Source of the DNA: Sphingosinicellaceae bacterium
GTDB taxonomy: Bacteria > Pseudomonadota > Alphaproteobacteria > Sphingomonadales > Sphingomonadaceae
Direction of reading: 5' to 3'
Length of the DNA stretch: 64,000 nt
Assembly: GCA_019285715.1 (NCBI GenBank)
Contig: CP079108.1
Coordinates: 3,239,001-3,303,000 of the forward strand
Shown: positions 1 through 8,901 of the stretch, piece after piece
How the letters are laid out: every line of letters begins with the position of its first letter
How positions within the stretch are numbered: the first letter of the stretch is position 1
Position numbers and translations under genes: made by a program
The notes under the pieces: generated by a model
What the model was told of the DNA's origin: nothing
Databases searched by the model: none
What the model saw: the letters and a program-made list of their open reading frames with translations, nothing else

Positions 1-449
1 AGTTCTACGTCATCGATCATCACCATCTGGCGCGGGCGCTGGAGGAAGCCGGCCACGGGCATATCCTGGCAGGCACGCTGGCCAACCTTTCGACACTCGC
101 GCTCGACGAGTTCTGGACGGTGATGGAGCATCGGCAATGGGTGTTCCCGATCGATGCCAACGGCGTGCGCCACCCTTATGATGCGATCCCGAAGCACGTC
201 GAGCAGTTGACCGACGACCCGTGGCGGAGCCTGTCGGGTGCCGTCCGCCGCGCCGGCGGCTATGCCAAGGAAAGTGCGCCGTTCGAGGAGTTCCTGTGGG
301 CGGATTTCCTCCGCCGCCGCATCAACCCGGCGTTGCTCGCGAGTGATTTCGACGCCGCCCTCGCCGCCGCGGTGCCGCTGTCGCACAGCGCCGCCGCCGC
401 CCACCTGCCGGGCTGGTCGGGGGCGATCTCAGCCGCCGGGCAAGGCTAG
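1..449 (+). CDS. ParB-like nuclease family protein, 5'-truncated by window
   Basis: Open from the first bases in frame 3, with no start inside the window. The first visible residues are FYVIDHHHLARAL, and the frame ends in TAG at 447-449. The histidine-rich 'DHHHLARAL' motif is typical of the small ParBc_2 family of putative ParB-like proteins, which are not the chromosome-partitioning ParB. About 148 residues are visible, followed by an Ala-rich tail. No enzymatic role can be assigned from the sequence. It converges on the downstream minus-strand peptidase, with only 16 bp between the two stops. Confidence 0.6.
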   Translation, partial: FYVIDHHHLARALEEAGHGHILAGTLANLSTLALDEFWTVMEHRQWVFPIDANGVRHPYDAIPKHVEQLTDDPWRSLSGAVRRAGGYAKESAPFEEFLWADFLRRRINPALLASDFDAALAAAVPLSHSAAAAHLPGWSGAISAAGQG

Positions 450-465
450 GACAGCGTCACCGGCG

Positions 466-2280
466 CTAGAGCGTCGACCCGGCCCAGCCGCACGCCTGGC
501 CCTTGTTCTGCTCCTTCAGCCAGACCTGCAGCGGCGCGAAATACGCCAGCAACGCCCGGCCATCCATGTCGCGCGAGCCGGTGAACTTTTCCAGCGTCTC
601 GGGCCAGGGCTTCGAGGCGCCCGCCTGCAGCATCTCGTTCAGCTTCGCGCCGACGGCCTTGTTGCCGTAGAAACTGCAGCGGTGCAGCGGGCCCTTCCAG
701 CCCGCCTGCTTGCACGCCGCCTGGTAGAACTGGAACTGCAGGATTCGCGCGAGAAAGTAGCGGACATAGGGCACGCTGGTCGCAACGTGGTTCTTCGCGC
801 CGGGGTCGAAGGTGTCGCTGCCGCGCTCGGCCGGCGGTACAATACCTTGATATTGCAGGCGAAGGTCGTTCCACGCCCTGGTGTAGTCGGCGGGCTGGAT
901 CTTGCCCGAGAACACGCCCCAGCGCCATTTGTCGATCATCAGGCCGAACGGCAGGAACGCCACCTTGTCCATCGCCTGCTTGAGCAGCAGGCCGGTGTCC
1001 TTCGAGGCGTCCGGCACCTTCGCCTTGTCGAGCAGGCCGATCTGGACGAGGTAGTCGGGCGTCACCGACAGCGCGATGAAATCGCCGATCGCCTCGTGGA
1101 AGCCGTCGTTGGCGCCGTTCAGGTACAGGTACGGCTGCTTGTTGTAGGCGCGCTGGTAGAAATTGTGGCCCATCTCGTGGTGGATGGTGACGAAATCGTC
1201 GCCATTGACCTTGGTGCACATCTGGATGCGCAGGTCGTCCTTGTTGTCGTAGTCGCCGGCGTTGGCATGGCAGACCACCTCGCGCCCCTCCGGCCGGGTG
1301 ATCTGCGAGCGTGTCCAGAAGGTTGCCGGCAGCGGCGCGAAGCCCAGCGAAGTGTAGAAACCCTCGGCCGTCCGCCACATCTTCTCGGGCGTATAGCCCT
1401 TGGCCTTGAGCAGGTCGCCAGTGTCATAGCCGATGTCGCCCGAGCCCTTCGGCGCCACCACGTCGTAGATGTTGCCCCACTCCTGCGCCCACATGTTGCC
1501 GAGCAGGTCGGCGCGGATCGGGCCGGTCCTGGCCTGGACGCTGTCGCCGTATTTCGCGTTGAGTTTGGTCCGCGTATAGCAGTGGAGATCGTCGTACAGC
1601 GGCTTCACCTGGAGCCAGACCTTGTCGACCATCGCCGCGAACGCTTCGGGGGTCATGTCGTAGCCCGACCGCCACAGCGCGCCGGTGTCTGCGTACCCAA
1701 GCTCCTTGGCACCCTCGTTGCTCAGGGCGGTGAGCCTGACATAGTCAGCCTTCATCGGCTTGCCGACATTGTCGTGCCAGCTGACCCACATCTCCTTGGT
1801 CAGCGCCGGGTCACGCTCGGTCCCCATCAACGCCTCGAGGTCGTTGCCCTTCTTGGCCTCGCCCTTGTAGGTGCCGGTGCCGGTCGCGTAGATCGACTGC
1901 AACTTGGTCGCGATGGCGTTCAGTTCCTCGGCCTTGTCGGCGGTCGCGGGCAGCGTCAGCCCGCTGCGCAGGATGCCGAGCTTGCGAGTTGTGTCGTAAT
2001 CGAGGCCCGGCGTGCCGGTGAAGCTCGCGGCTTTCTTGGCGAGTTCCACACCGAGCTGCGTGACCTCGGTGCCGGCGCGGGCGGCGATGAGCCCGGTGTC
2101 GTCGTTGATGTTGGTCGCATAGACCCAGCCCGAAATGGCGGCGAAATCGTAGAGTTTCGCTGACCGGAGCTCGGCATCGGCAACGAAGGCCTTCGCCTCG
2201 ACGGCAGTCGGAGCCGCACGCGCGGGCGTCGTGGCGAACAGCGCGGCGGCGAGCGCCAACGCCGAAGTAGCGGATTTCAT
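466..2280 (-). CDS. M2 family metallopeptidase (ACE-like peptidyl-dipeptidase)
   Basis: 604 residues with a clear Sec signal peptide (MKSATSALALAAALFATTPARA), so probably periplasmic. The zinc motif HHEMGH lies near residue 368. It is followed about 25 residues later by the third ligand region NDGFHEAIGDF, the HExxH...E arrangement of the angiotensin-converting-enzyme family. Such enzymes remove C-terminal dipeptides from oligopeptides. Length and motif spacing fit bacterial M2 peptidases. It stands alone, and an alpha/beta hydrolase follows upstream on the same strand after about 50 bp. Confidence 0.9.
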   Translation of the reverse strand: MKSATSALALAAALFATTPARAAPTAVEAKAFVADAELRSAKLYDFAAISGWVYATNINDDTGLIAARAGTEVTQLGVELAKKAASFTGTPGLDYDTTRKLGILRSGLTLPATADKAEELNAIATKLQSIYATGTGTYKGEAKKGNDLEALMGTERDPALTKEMWVSWHDNVGKPMKADYVRLTALSNEGAKELGYADTGALWRSGYDMTPEAFAAMVDKVWLQVKPLYDDLHCYTRTKLNAKYGDSVQARTGPIRADLLGNMWAQEWGNIYDVVAPKGSGDIGYDTGDLLKAKGYTPEKMWRTAEGFYTSLGFAPLPATFWTRSQITRPEGREVVCHANAGDYDNKDDLRIQMCTKVNGDDFVTIHHEMGHNFYQRAYNKQPYLYLNGANDGFHEAIGDFIALSVTPDYLVQIGLLDKAKVPDASKDTGLLLKQAMDKVAFLPFGLMIDKWRWGVFSGKIQPADYTRAWNDLRLQYQGIVPPAERGSDTFDPGAKNHVATSVPYVRYFLARILQFQFYQAACKQAGWKGPLHRCSFYGNKAVGAKLNEMLQAGASKPWPETLEKFTGSRDMDGRALLAYFAPLQVWLKEQNKGQACGWAGSTL

Positions 2281-2331
2281 GGAGCACTCCCAAGGACGAT
2301 GGGAGCGACTATCGGTCGGTGACGGCAGGGG

Positions 2332-3084
2332 TCAAGCGCTCAGGTACGCCGCGATTGCAGCGCCCATCGCCGGTCCAACCACCGCGCTCATGTGGTTGCC
2401 GGGCATTTCGACATAGCGGCCTTTCGGCAGTGCCGACGCGAGGTCGGGAGCCGAACCGTTGTCGTTATCGTCCTTGCCGCACAGAACGAGGACCGGGGTC
2501 TGGATCGCGGCGATCTCGGCGATGCTGGTCAGGAGTTGCGAGCGCAGCACATGGGCTACCGCCTCGCCGTCGACGTGGTTGGTGCGCATGAACTGCACCG
2601 CCATCCAGCCGTCCGAGCCGCGCTCGAAGCTGTCGGGTTCGGCGATCATGTGGAGGAACCAGTCGGTGCGCTTGCCGAGTTCGATCAGTCCGGTCAGGCC
2701 CATGCCGGCGACAACGGCGCGGCGCGGCTTCAGGCCATCGACCAGGCAACGCACCGTGGTGCGGCCGCCGAGCGAGTAGCCGCCGAGATCGTAGTCGGTC
2801 AGGCCGAGATAATCGACCAGCGCGGCGACGTCCTTCGACAGCACGTCGTGGGGATAGGCTGCGGCGTCGTGCGGCTTGGCGCTTTCGCCGTGCGCGCGAA
2901 GGTCGGGGAGAATGACACAGAACCCGGCAGCGGCGACTTGGGCCGCGGTGCCGTAGCGAATCCAGTTGGTGTGGCTGGTGCTGAACAGACCGTGGAGGAG
3001 GATGACCGGGCGGCCTTCGCCAACCTCCTGCCAACTCAGTTCAACACCGTCGAACGAGGCGAAACGAAAACGCTGGCTGATCAT
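2332..3084 (-). CDS. alpha/beta hydrolase
   Basis: 250 residues with the alpha/beta-hydrolase pattern. An oxyanion-hole strand with HGLFSTSHTNW is followed by the nucleophile elbow GYSLGG near residue 103. There is an acid-loop region around LVLCGKDDN and a terminal histidine in GNHMSAV. The substrate cannot be told; family members are esterases, lipases or C-C hydrolases. The start ATG overlaps the stop of the upstream GFA-family gene by four bases (ATGA), so the two are probably translationally coupled. Confidence 0.85.
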   Translation of the reverse strand: MISQRFRFASFDGVELSWQEVGEGRPVILLHGLFSTSHTNWIRYGTAAQVAAAGFCVILPDLRAHGESAKPHDAAAYPHDVLSKDVAALVDYLGLTDYDLGGYSLGGRTTVRCLVDGLKPRRAVVAGMGLTGLIELGKRTDWFLHMIAEPDSFERGSDGWMAVQFMRTNHVDGEAVAHVLRSQLLTSIAEIAAIQTPVLVLCGKDDNDNGSAPDLASALPKGRYVEMPGNHMSAVVGPAMGAAIAAYLSA

Positions 3085-3524
3085 GGCTCGCTTTTGGCCG
3101 CTGCCCAGCGTGCCATCAAGGCCGCATTCTCGTCGGTTCGGGTCATCGGCAGACTGTCGATGTGAATCCAGTGCGGAACCCAGCTCTCGGTACCGAAATG
3201 GCTGGCGAGCCGCAGAATGGACGGATCGTCGAGCGAGCCGACGGTTAGGTCCATGTTCTCGCTGCCCTCATTGAACTCAAAGGTAAGGGGGGTGCCGCAG
3301 ACGGCGCAGTAACCGCGCTTCGCGATCGGCGACGACGCAAAACGGTCGGGCTCGCGCGCCGTCCAGACGACGGCGTCCCGCCGAACCGAAACGAGCGCGG
3401 CGGCGACTCCACCGGTGGCGCGCTGGCACATCCGGCAGTGGCACCAATAAGCCTCGCTGTTCGCAAGGGTGGCCGCGTAGCGGACCGCACCACACTGGCA
3501 CCCGCCGGTCGCTGCGATTCTCAA
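3081..3524 (-). CDS. GFA family (glutathione-dependent formaldehyde-activating enzyme-like) protein
   Basis: About 147 residues when started at a TTG (position 3524) preceded by GGGAGA. This gives the usual short N-terminus MRIAATGGCQCGAVRY. An upstream in-frame ATG at 3566 would add 14 residues, but it has no ribosome site and abuts the ompA terminator. Cysteines typical of the zinc-binding GFA fold are visible: GGCQCGAVRY, YWCHCRMCQR and YCAVCGTPLTFEF. Most members have no proven formaldehyde activity, so a specific reaction should not be inferred. It overlaps the downstream hydrolase by four bases. Confidence 0.85.
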   Translation of the reverse strand: MRIAATGGCQCGAVRYAATLANSEAYWCHCRMCQRATGGVAAALVSVRRDAVVWTAREPDRFASSPIAKRGYCAVCGTPLTFEFNEGSENMDLTVGSLDDPSILRLASHFGTESWVPHWIHIDSLPMTRTDENAALMARWAAAKSEP

Positions 3525-3567
3525 GACGTTCTCCCGCGCTTCGTTCGTCGCGGTAACGCGCCACATT

Positions 3568-3600
3568 GCAAAAGGGCCGCCCTTGCGGGCGGCCCTTCGC
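3568..3600 (-). terminator. Rho-independent terminator of the OmpA-family gene
   Basis: A perfect 11-bp stem (3572-3582 with 3587-3597, loop 3583-3586) is followed on the minus strand by TTTT. It lies about 20 bp past the stop of the OmpA-like gene. It also overlaps the leader of the GFA gene, which suggests that gene uses the internal TTG start. Confidence 0.8.
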
Positions 3601-3620
3601 GTGTCGTTTTTCGCTCAGGC

Positions 3621-4790
3621 TTACTGCGGAGTGCAGGGCGCCGAGGCAGGCTGCGGAGCGCCACCGAACGTGATCTCCACGCGCCGGTTCTGCGGCTCGC
3701 GGACACCGTCGGCGGTGTCGACCAGCGGACGACTTTCGCCGAAGGCTTCGGTCGTCATCGAACCGTCAGGCACGCCCTTGGTTGCCATGTAGGCCTTCAC
3801 CGCGTCGGCACGACGCTGCGAGAGACCGACGTTGTAGGCATCCGAACCCGACTTGTCGGCGTGACCGGCAAGCGCAACGCTGGTCTGGCCAGTCGCAGCG
3901 TACTGCTCGGCAGCCCGGTCGAGAACCGCAGCAGCTTCCGGCGTGATGATCGACTTATCCCAGTCGAAGAACACGAGGAACGGCCCCGGGGTCACCGCAG
4001 CAGGCGGGCACGGCGGCAGCGGCGGCGGGGGAGGCGGCGGGGGCGGGGGAGGCGGCGGGGGCGGCGGTGCAGCCGGCTCGCCGAAGTTGTAGGTCAGGCC
4101 GAGCAGCAGGGAGTGGCTGCGGAAGCGCGACTCAGTCGCCTGGTTGTCAACGGTGAACGTCTTGATATTGTTCACGTTGAAGAAGCGATACTTCAACGAG
4201 ATATCAAGCTTGTCGGTCAGCGGCTTGCGGATGCCGGCGAGGATCTGCCAAGCGAAGCGCGTGTCACTGTCGTCCAGGAACGCCTGGCCGTACTTGCGGG
4301 TCTGCAGTTCACTCAGCTTGACGCGGGCCACACCGACACCGCCGCCGAGGAAGGCGCTGATGCCGTTATCCTTGCCGCCGAAATCGACGTAGGCATTGGT
4401 CATGAACGACAGGACACGGCTGTTGCCGTCAGCAGCAGAGAAATTCTGCGCAGGGAGGGTTGCCGACGGGCTGTTGTACGGCCGGATCGGCACAGTGCCG
4501 TTATAGTCGATCGAGTCGAGGTTGGCATCCTTATAGCCGACCTCGAATTCGGCGCGGATCGGACCGAAGTCGTAACCAATATTGCCCGAAACGTCGTAGC
4601 CATATTCGTGGTTGAGCGTGAGCGCGTCCTTCGCGGTGGCCGTACCGGCCGCGTTACGAATATCGAACTTCGAGTCCTCGACGAGCATACCGCCGGCATC
4701 GACGCCGATGTACCAGGCGCCGTCTTTGGCCAGCGCTGGGCCGGCCAGTGCAGTGGTGGCAAGTGCCAGCGCCGCAGCGTATTTCCGCAT
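3621..4790 (-). CDS. OmpA family outer membrane protein
   Basis: About 389 residues from an ATG preceded by AGGGGA; a TTG 15 bp upstream is a weaker alternative. The signal peptide MRKYAAALALATTALAGPALA leads into a beta-barrel-like region (about 25-240). A hinge of some 20 prolines follows, then a C-terminal OmpA peptidoglycan-binding domain with AGHADKSGSDAYN and LSQRRADAV. The domain order (barrel, Pro-hinge, OmpA_C) is that of sphingomonad OmpA porins linking the outer membrane to the wall. A strong terminator follows. A hairpin sits in the 5' leader. Confidence 0.9.
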   Translation of the reverse strand: MRKYAAALALATTALAGPALAKDGAWYIGVDAGGMLVEDSKFDIRNAAGTATAKDALTLNHEYGYDVSGNIGYDFGPIRAEFEVGYKDANLDSIDYNGTVPIRPYNSPSATLPAQNFSAADGNSRVLSFMTNAYVDFGGKDNGISAFLGGGVGVARVKLSELQTRKYGQAFLDDSDTRFAWQILAGIRKPLTDKLDISLKYRFFNVNNIKTFTVDNQATESRFRSHSLLLGLTYNFGEPAAPPPPPPPPPPPPPPPPLPPCPPAAVTPGPFLVFFDWDKSIITPEAAAVLDRAAEQYAATGQTSVALAGHADKSGSDAYNVGLSQRRADAVKAYMATKGVPDGSMTTEAFGESRPLVDTADGVREPQNRRVEITFGGAPQPASAPCTPQ

Positions 4791-4808
4791 TGTAGTCCCC
4801 TTCAAGAT

Positions 4809-4832
4809 AGGTGCTTCGTTCGAAGCGCACCT
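4809..4832 (-). promoter_or_regulatory. hairpin in the 5' leader of the OmpA-family gene
   Basis: An imperfect inverted repeat (AGGTGC-TTCG...CGAAGCGCACCT) lies 19-42 bp upstream of the start codon, just before the ribosome site. Stem-loops here often stabilise porin mRNAs or gate their translation. The role is inferred; only the symmetry is seen. Confidence 0.35.
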
Positions 4833-4935
4833 AACGCTCTAACTCACGCTCTATACCCACGCAAGCCACGAATGACTCTCTGTGTTGCACAGAAACAACA
4901 TCTGAAAGCCAAGTATACTGCATAGGGATCAAGCA

Positions 4936-5433
4936 TCAGGCGACGATGCCTTGCGCCCTGAGCGCGTCTGTTAAGGCTATGATAACGAAGCGAGCCTGAG
5001 CGTCGAGCACCGTTCCGCCGCTCGGCACGGCGATGACCGCGGGCACCTCACCGAGCGCGAGACGCGAACCGATGCGGACGCCTGACGATGGCCAACCATC
5101 GTCGCGCCAGCCGGTTCCGGTCCGGACCGCGAAACGCTGCACGTCGCGCAACCATGCGACGCAACCCTCGCGCGGTACGGTATAGCGCCAGCCGCCGCTG
5201 CCGAAACTGGCAACCTCGCCGGCGTGCCCGGCCCAGATCCCGGTCGCGGCCGCAGCGACGATCCACGCCTGCCCCGGCGACGGCGCAACCGGCGGCAAGG
5301 CCAGCACCGACGTCTCGACGGCGAGATGGAGCAGCGCGTCGATGCCGGCAACAGCTTCGTTGTGGGTCACTTCTTTCTGCGCCTGCGCGACCTGGAGGAG
5401 CGGCAGGGCATAACGATCGGTCAGTTCGGACAT
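4936..5433 (-). CDS. DUF2793 domain protein, end of the GTA-like cluster
   Basis: 165 residues from an ATG with GGGAGA seven bases upstream. It begins MSELTDRYALPLLQVAQAQKEVTHNEA, the signature of the DUF2793 family found at the tail end of alphaproteobacterial GTA/prophage clusters. A G/W-rich central part (SFGSGGWRYTVP) suggests a beta-structured appendage or receptor-binding protein. It follows the tail-hub gene by 16 bp on the same strand and is the last gene of the cluster. The exact role is unknown. Confidence 0.8.
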   Translation of the reverse strand: MSELTDRYALPLLQVAQAQKEVTHNEAVAGIDALLHLAVETSVLALPPVAPSPGQAWIVAAAATGIWAGHAGEVASFGSGGWRYTVPREGCVAWLRDVQRFAVRTGTGWRDDGWPSSGVRIGSRLALGEVPAVIAVPSGGTVLDAQARFVIIALTDALRAQGIVA

Positions 5434-5449
5434 ACAAGTCTCCCGTTGA

Positions 5450-7657
5450 TCAGGGCAGGATGAAGACGACGTGCGCGGGCACGCCCGCGAGGTCGCCGAG
5501 CTGGGCGATGGCGAGGGTGACGGTGGCTCCCGCACCGGCGAGATCGGCGGCGCGGTCGGCGGCAAGATAGCGCCAGCCCGCTACCGCCACCGTGACGGCA
5601 CGGACGAGCGTCGCACCACGACGGACTTCGACCCGGTAGCTCTCGGCACTTTCACCAACCGGCGCATCGACCCCGTCGAGCCAGGCGAAGCCGCTCCGGC
5701 TGCGGCGCTTCCAGGCGAACACCGCGTCGCCGCCGTCCGCGACGCAGCGGACGAAGACCGGCGGCAGCGGACGCGCCGCGTTGCCGGCGAAGTCGATCGC
5801 GACCGGTTGGGTAGCGCCGTCGCCCGCCCCGGTTGCGCGCACGCGCAAGCTGCGTCCGATGACCTCCGAACCGAGATCGAGCGCCAACAGCCGCTCGGGG
5901 TCGAGCATCACGAAGCGCCCGCCCGCCGGATGCGCTGCGACATCGGTCGCCCGGCGGCCACGCAGCAGCATTGACAGAGCGAACCGGCGACCGCCGAGCG
6001 CCTCGACGCTGGCGAACTGCACGATCTCATTGTTGATCAGCGCCAGATTTGCACCCGCGAGGACGACCGCCTCGGCGCGACTCTCGAGCCACAGGCTATC
6101 AGCGAGCAGCTCGACCTCGACGCGCCCGGTGCGGTCCCAACGGTCGCCGCTGCCCGCGGAAAGAGTGGACACGGTTGTTCCGACAACGCTGGGTGCTCCG
6201 ACTTCGCCGATCGCAGTGTAGGTTTCGCCGCCGTCGAGGCTGAGTGCGACGCTGCTTCGCCGCCAGCCCGGCGATGCACCCGCGCCCGCAACGTAGAGGC
6301 GAGGCCCTGCAGCCTCTCCGAACAGCGGCGGTAGATCGAGCAGGTGGAGGGTCGTTGCGCCCGCGGCGCTGTCGCCGGCGTCGTGGACCCGACCGGGGTC
6401 GGCCACCGCCGCCGACGCGAGCCGCACCGGCTTGCGCTCGACTGCCACTTCGGAGACGAAATTGGCGAAGGTCCAGCGCCGGACCGACCACGTCGTCGTA
6501 TCGCCCTCGCGACGCACGGCGGTCCCGGCGCGAACATCGAGGCTGCGCGGCGGCAGCTGGAAGGTCGCGCCGACCCGGGCGGCGTTGCGCCGCGCCAGCA
6601 GCGCGCCCGCCAGCCCCTTGGCGGAGTCGGCGGAAAAGGCTGCGGCGATGTCGACCTGGGCGATGCGGGCAGCATCGGCACGGCGGACAGCGCGCTGCAG
6701 GCCCGGCTGATAGTCGCGCGCCGGGTCGAAGAAGCCGAGCGCGACTGCATCGTCGAGCTGGCCGCCGGCGCCGCGCGCCTCGCTCCGCGCCTCGTGCGGC
6801 GACGAGCTCGCGTCGTGGCTGCCGAGATCGTCGGCAGCGAGCGTGATCGACGCGACGGCCGGCCCGGCGCAGACCCCGAGCCCCGTCCCGTCGTCGACGA
6901 AGCGCAGGTCGTATAGCTCGGTCAGTTGGCCGAGTTGCTCGCGGACGCTGCCGCCCTGCGCTGCCGCAAAACCGCCGAACGATTGGAAAATGCCCACAGG
7001 CGCGACACCCTCGATCTTCGCCGCGGCGCAGAGATCGGCGACGACCGCGCCTGCGCCGGTGCCGTCCGCATCGGCGATCAGCTCGAATGTGAGATTCGGG
7101 ATGCGGTTGCCGTAGTCGGCGAGCGGCAGGTCCTCGAACACCGCATACGCCAGCCCCCGATAGGCGGGCGCACCGCCAGCGGCCTCGGCGGCGGCGATGA
7201 GCGGGTCGACCGATTGCCCGTCTCCGCCGAGATGCAGGCGCATCGTCGCCGGGGTGATCCACGTCCCCGCCGCATCGCGCAGCAGCTTGCCGTCCGCCCA
7301 CACCCGCCCGATGCCGGCGACCGGGCGCGCCGACAGGATCACCGCAAACGACGAAGAATAGGTGTAGCTGGTGGTCTTCGCACCGCCGCGCTTGCCGCCG
7401 CCGGAGGTGGAACTGTGCTCGGCGATGCCCGCAGTCCAGACGAGGTTACCGGCGATCCGCATAGTGCCGTACAGGCGCGGGATTGGCTCGCCGTAGGCCG
7501 AGCTTTGCACCGCGAGGTTGCTCAGCCGGCCGACCTGACGCGCCTTGCCGCCGCCGAGCAGCGAACGGTCGAGCACCGAGCCGAGGAACGTTCCGACCAG
7601 CCCGCCGAGCGGCCCGCCGATCACCCGCCCGACGGTGCCGAGGATCAGTGTCGCCAT
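5450..7657 (-). CDS. GTA/phage tail hub protein (RcGTA g15-like, phage-tail_3)
   Basis: 735 residues. The glycine-rich N-terminus MATLILGTVGRVIGGPLGG, followed by GRLSNLAVQSSAYGEPIPRLYG and later LADYGNRIPNLTFELI, matches the host-specificity/megatron protein of Rhodobacter-type GTAs. That protein forms the distal tail hub. The Rhodobacter protein is about 1300 residues and carries a central glycosidase-like TIM barrel. Here I see no such barrel, only the N-terminal hub and C-terminal fibronectin-like parts. The gene follows the NlpC/P60 gene by three bases. Confidence 0.85.
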   Translation of the reverse strand: MATLILGTVGRVIGGPLGGLVGTFLGSVLDRSLLGGGKARQVGRLSNLAVQSSAYGEPIPRLYGTMRIAGNLVWTAGIAEHSSTSGGGKRGGAKTTSYTYSSSFAVILSARPVAGIGRVWADGKLLRDAAGTWITPATMRLHLGGDGQSVDPLIAAAEAAGGAPAYRGLAYAVFEDLPLADYGNRIPNLTFELIADADGTGAGAVVADLCAAAKIEGVAPVGIFQSFGGFAAAQGGSVREQLGQLTELYDLRFVDDGTGLGVCAGPAVASITLAADDLGSHDASSSPHEARSEARGAGGQLDDAVALGFFDPARDYQPGLQRAVRRADAARIAQVDIAAAFSADSAKGLAGALLARRNAARVGATFQLPPRSLDVRAGTAVRREGDTTTWSVRRWTFANFVSEVAVERKPVRLASAAVADPGRVHDAGDSAAGATTLHLLDLPPLFGEAAGPRLYVAGAGASPGWRRSSVALSLDGGETYTAIGEVGAPSVVGTTVSTLSAGSGDRWDRTGRVEVELLADSLWLESRAEAVVLAGANLALINNEIVQFASVEALGGRRFALSMLLRGRRATDVAAHPAGGRFVMLDPERLLALDLGSEVIGRSLRVRATGAGDGATQPVAIDFAGNAARPLPPVFVRCVADGGDAVFAWKRRSRSGFAWLDGVDAPVGESAESYRVEVRRGATLVRAVTVAVAGWRYLAADRAADLAGAGATVTLAIAQLGDLAGVPAHVVFILP

Positions 7658-7660
7658 CGC

Positions 7661-8068
7661 CTAGGCCTCGCTGTCGGGAAAGCGCCACGCTCCGACGATT
7701 TGCCACTCTGGATCGAGCGGCCCCTCGACGACGCGCCCGAGACCGGCGTGAGCGTGAACCACGCCGGCGGAGGTCATGACGCCGAGGTGGCGACGGCCTG
7801 GTGCTGGTGCCGCGACGATGAGGTCGCCCGGTCTAGGCGGATCGACACGGACGCATCCCTGCCTCGCCAGCCCCGCATCGAGCTGCGCCTCGCGGTCGCC
7901 GCCGAGCGCATACAGCGGTACGTCGAACAGGATGCCCGCTGCGGCAGCCGCGAGCAGTGCCACCCCGATGCAGTCGAGCCCGATGCCGATCGCGCGGCCC
8001 TGCGCCCGAAACCGTGTCCCTACGCACGCGCGCGCGTGCGCGGCTATGATGTCGGCGTGTTTGTGCAT
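7661..8068 (-). CDS. NlpC/P60 family peptidase (GTA g14-like)
   Basis: 135 residues starting MHKHADIIAAHARACVGTRF, with the catalytic cysteine in GLDCIGVAL and a histidine in GRRHLGVM. These are the Cys/His pair of NlpC/P60 cell-wall peptidases carried on phage and GTA tail tips to open peptidoglycan. The ATG is preceded by GGGGGT and lies two bases past the stop of the DUF2163 gene. Confidence 0.88.
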   Translation of the reverse strand: MHKHADIIAAHARACVGTRFRAQGRAIGIGLDCIGVALLAAAAAGILFDVPLYALGGDREAQLDAGLARQGCVRVDPPRPGDLIVAAPAPGRRHLGVMTSAGVVHAHAGLGRVVEGPLDPEWQIVGAWRFPDSEA

Positions 8069-8070
8069 GT

Positions 8071-8901
8071 TCAGACCCCCGGAAAACGGGTGAGCAGGTC
8101 GCCCCCCGGCACGTGCGGCTCGCCGCGAAAGTTCGGTGCGTTGGCAAAGCGGTCGCGGCACGTCGAGAAGCGACGGTCGCAGCCTTCGCGCAGTTCGACC
8201 CGGGTGCCGGCGGCGAGCGCGTGCGGCAGTGGCTCGAATGGCTCGATCCAGTCGCTGCCGGCGTCGGCGATGCGCACGTCGAGCCCGGCGCAAACTCCGT
8301 CCAGCACCCGCAGCCGCCCGTTGGCGAACCCCATCGCCTCGCTCGCCGACACCGTCAGCCGCCCGTCCGCCCCCTCGCCCGCCGTGGCCAGCACGGTCAG
8401 CGGCGCGAGATCGACCCGGCAGCGCGCGTCACCGAGTTCGGCGCGGCACTCCGGCGAACAAACCTCGATCGCGGTCGCGTCGAACGCCGCAGTCGGCCCG
8501 CGCAATTCGGCGGTGAAGCTGCCGCCATCACCGGACACATGCCGCGTGATGTCGCCGAGCGAGCCTCGCGCTAAGGGAAGCGTCGCGCCGCCGGGCCGTG
8601 TCCAGTCGACCATGAAGATCGTCACCGTCGCCTCGTCGAAGCGGCCCGCGGCCAGATCGGCTGCCGTGATCGCGGCCGCCGACAGCGCGCCGGTGACCTC
8701 CATCGTATCGACCTCGAGCCCGTCGCCGGTCGAGATCGCCGACGGCGCCATGCCGGGCGCGCTGTCGTAGCGGACCCCGCCGACATCGAGCGGCCGGTCG
8801 TGGGTGGTGAAGCCGAGCGTCACCCCGTCGGCGCGCGCCACCCGCCAGCAGATCGCCAGCGTCGTCAGCTCGCCGTCGAGGCTGTCCTGGAACCCGCTCA
8901 T
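8071..8901 (-). CDS. DUF2163 / phage BR0599 family tail protein (GTA g13-like)
   Basis: 276 residues. The N-terminus MSGFQDSLDGELTTLAICWRV followed by GFTTHDRPLDVGGVRY is characteristic of DUF2163 baseplate-hub subunits. The C-terminal part has the cysteine pattern C..RF.N...FRGEPHVPG of the BR0599 domain (visible as CDRRFSTCRDRFANAPNFRG). Its start overlaps the DUF2460 stop by four bases, consistent with stepwise translation along the tail-tip operon. Confidence 0.9.
   Translation of the reverse strand: MSGFQDSLDGELTTLAICWRVARADGVTLGFTTHDRPLDVGGVRYDSAPGMAPSAISTGDGLEVDTMEVTGALSAAAITAADLAAGRFDEATVTIFMVDWTRPGGATLPLARGSLGDITRHVSGDGGSFTAELRGPTAAFDATAIEVCSPECRAELGDARCRVDLAPLTVLATAGEGADGRLTVSASEAMGFANGRLRVLDGVCAGLDVRIADAGSDWIEPFEPLPHALAAGTRVELREGCDRRFSTCRDRFANAPNFRGEPHVPGGDLLTRFPGV

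Noticed and set aside
238-2163. 641-residue plus-strand open frame opposite the M2 peptidase
   Set aside because: High-GC shadow: Arg/Ala/Leu-rich with no motif, while the minus-strand frame has a signal peptide and the HExxH zinc motif.
3568-3600. Hairpin at 3.57-3.6 kb as a repeat of the palindromic family
   Set aside because: Single perfect stem with T-run right after the OmpA-type gene; it fits a terminator better than the multi-arm repeats.
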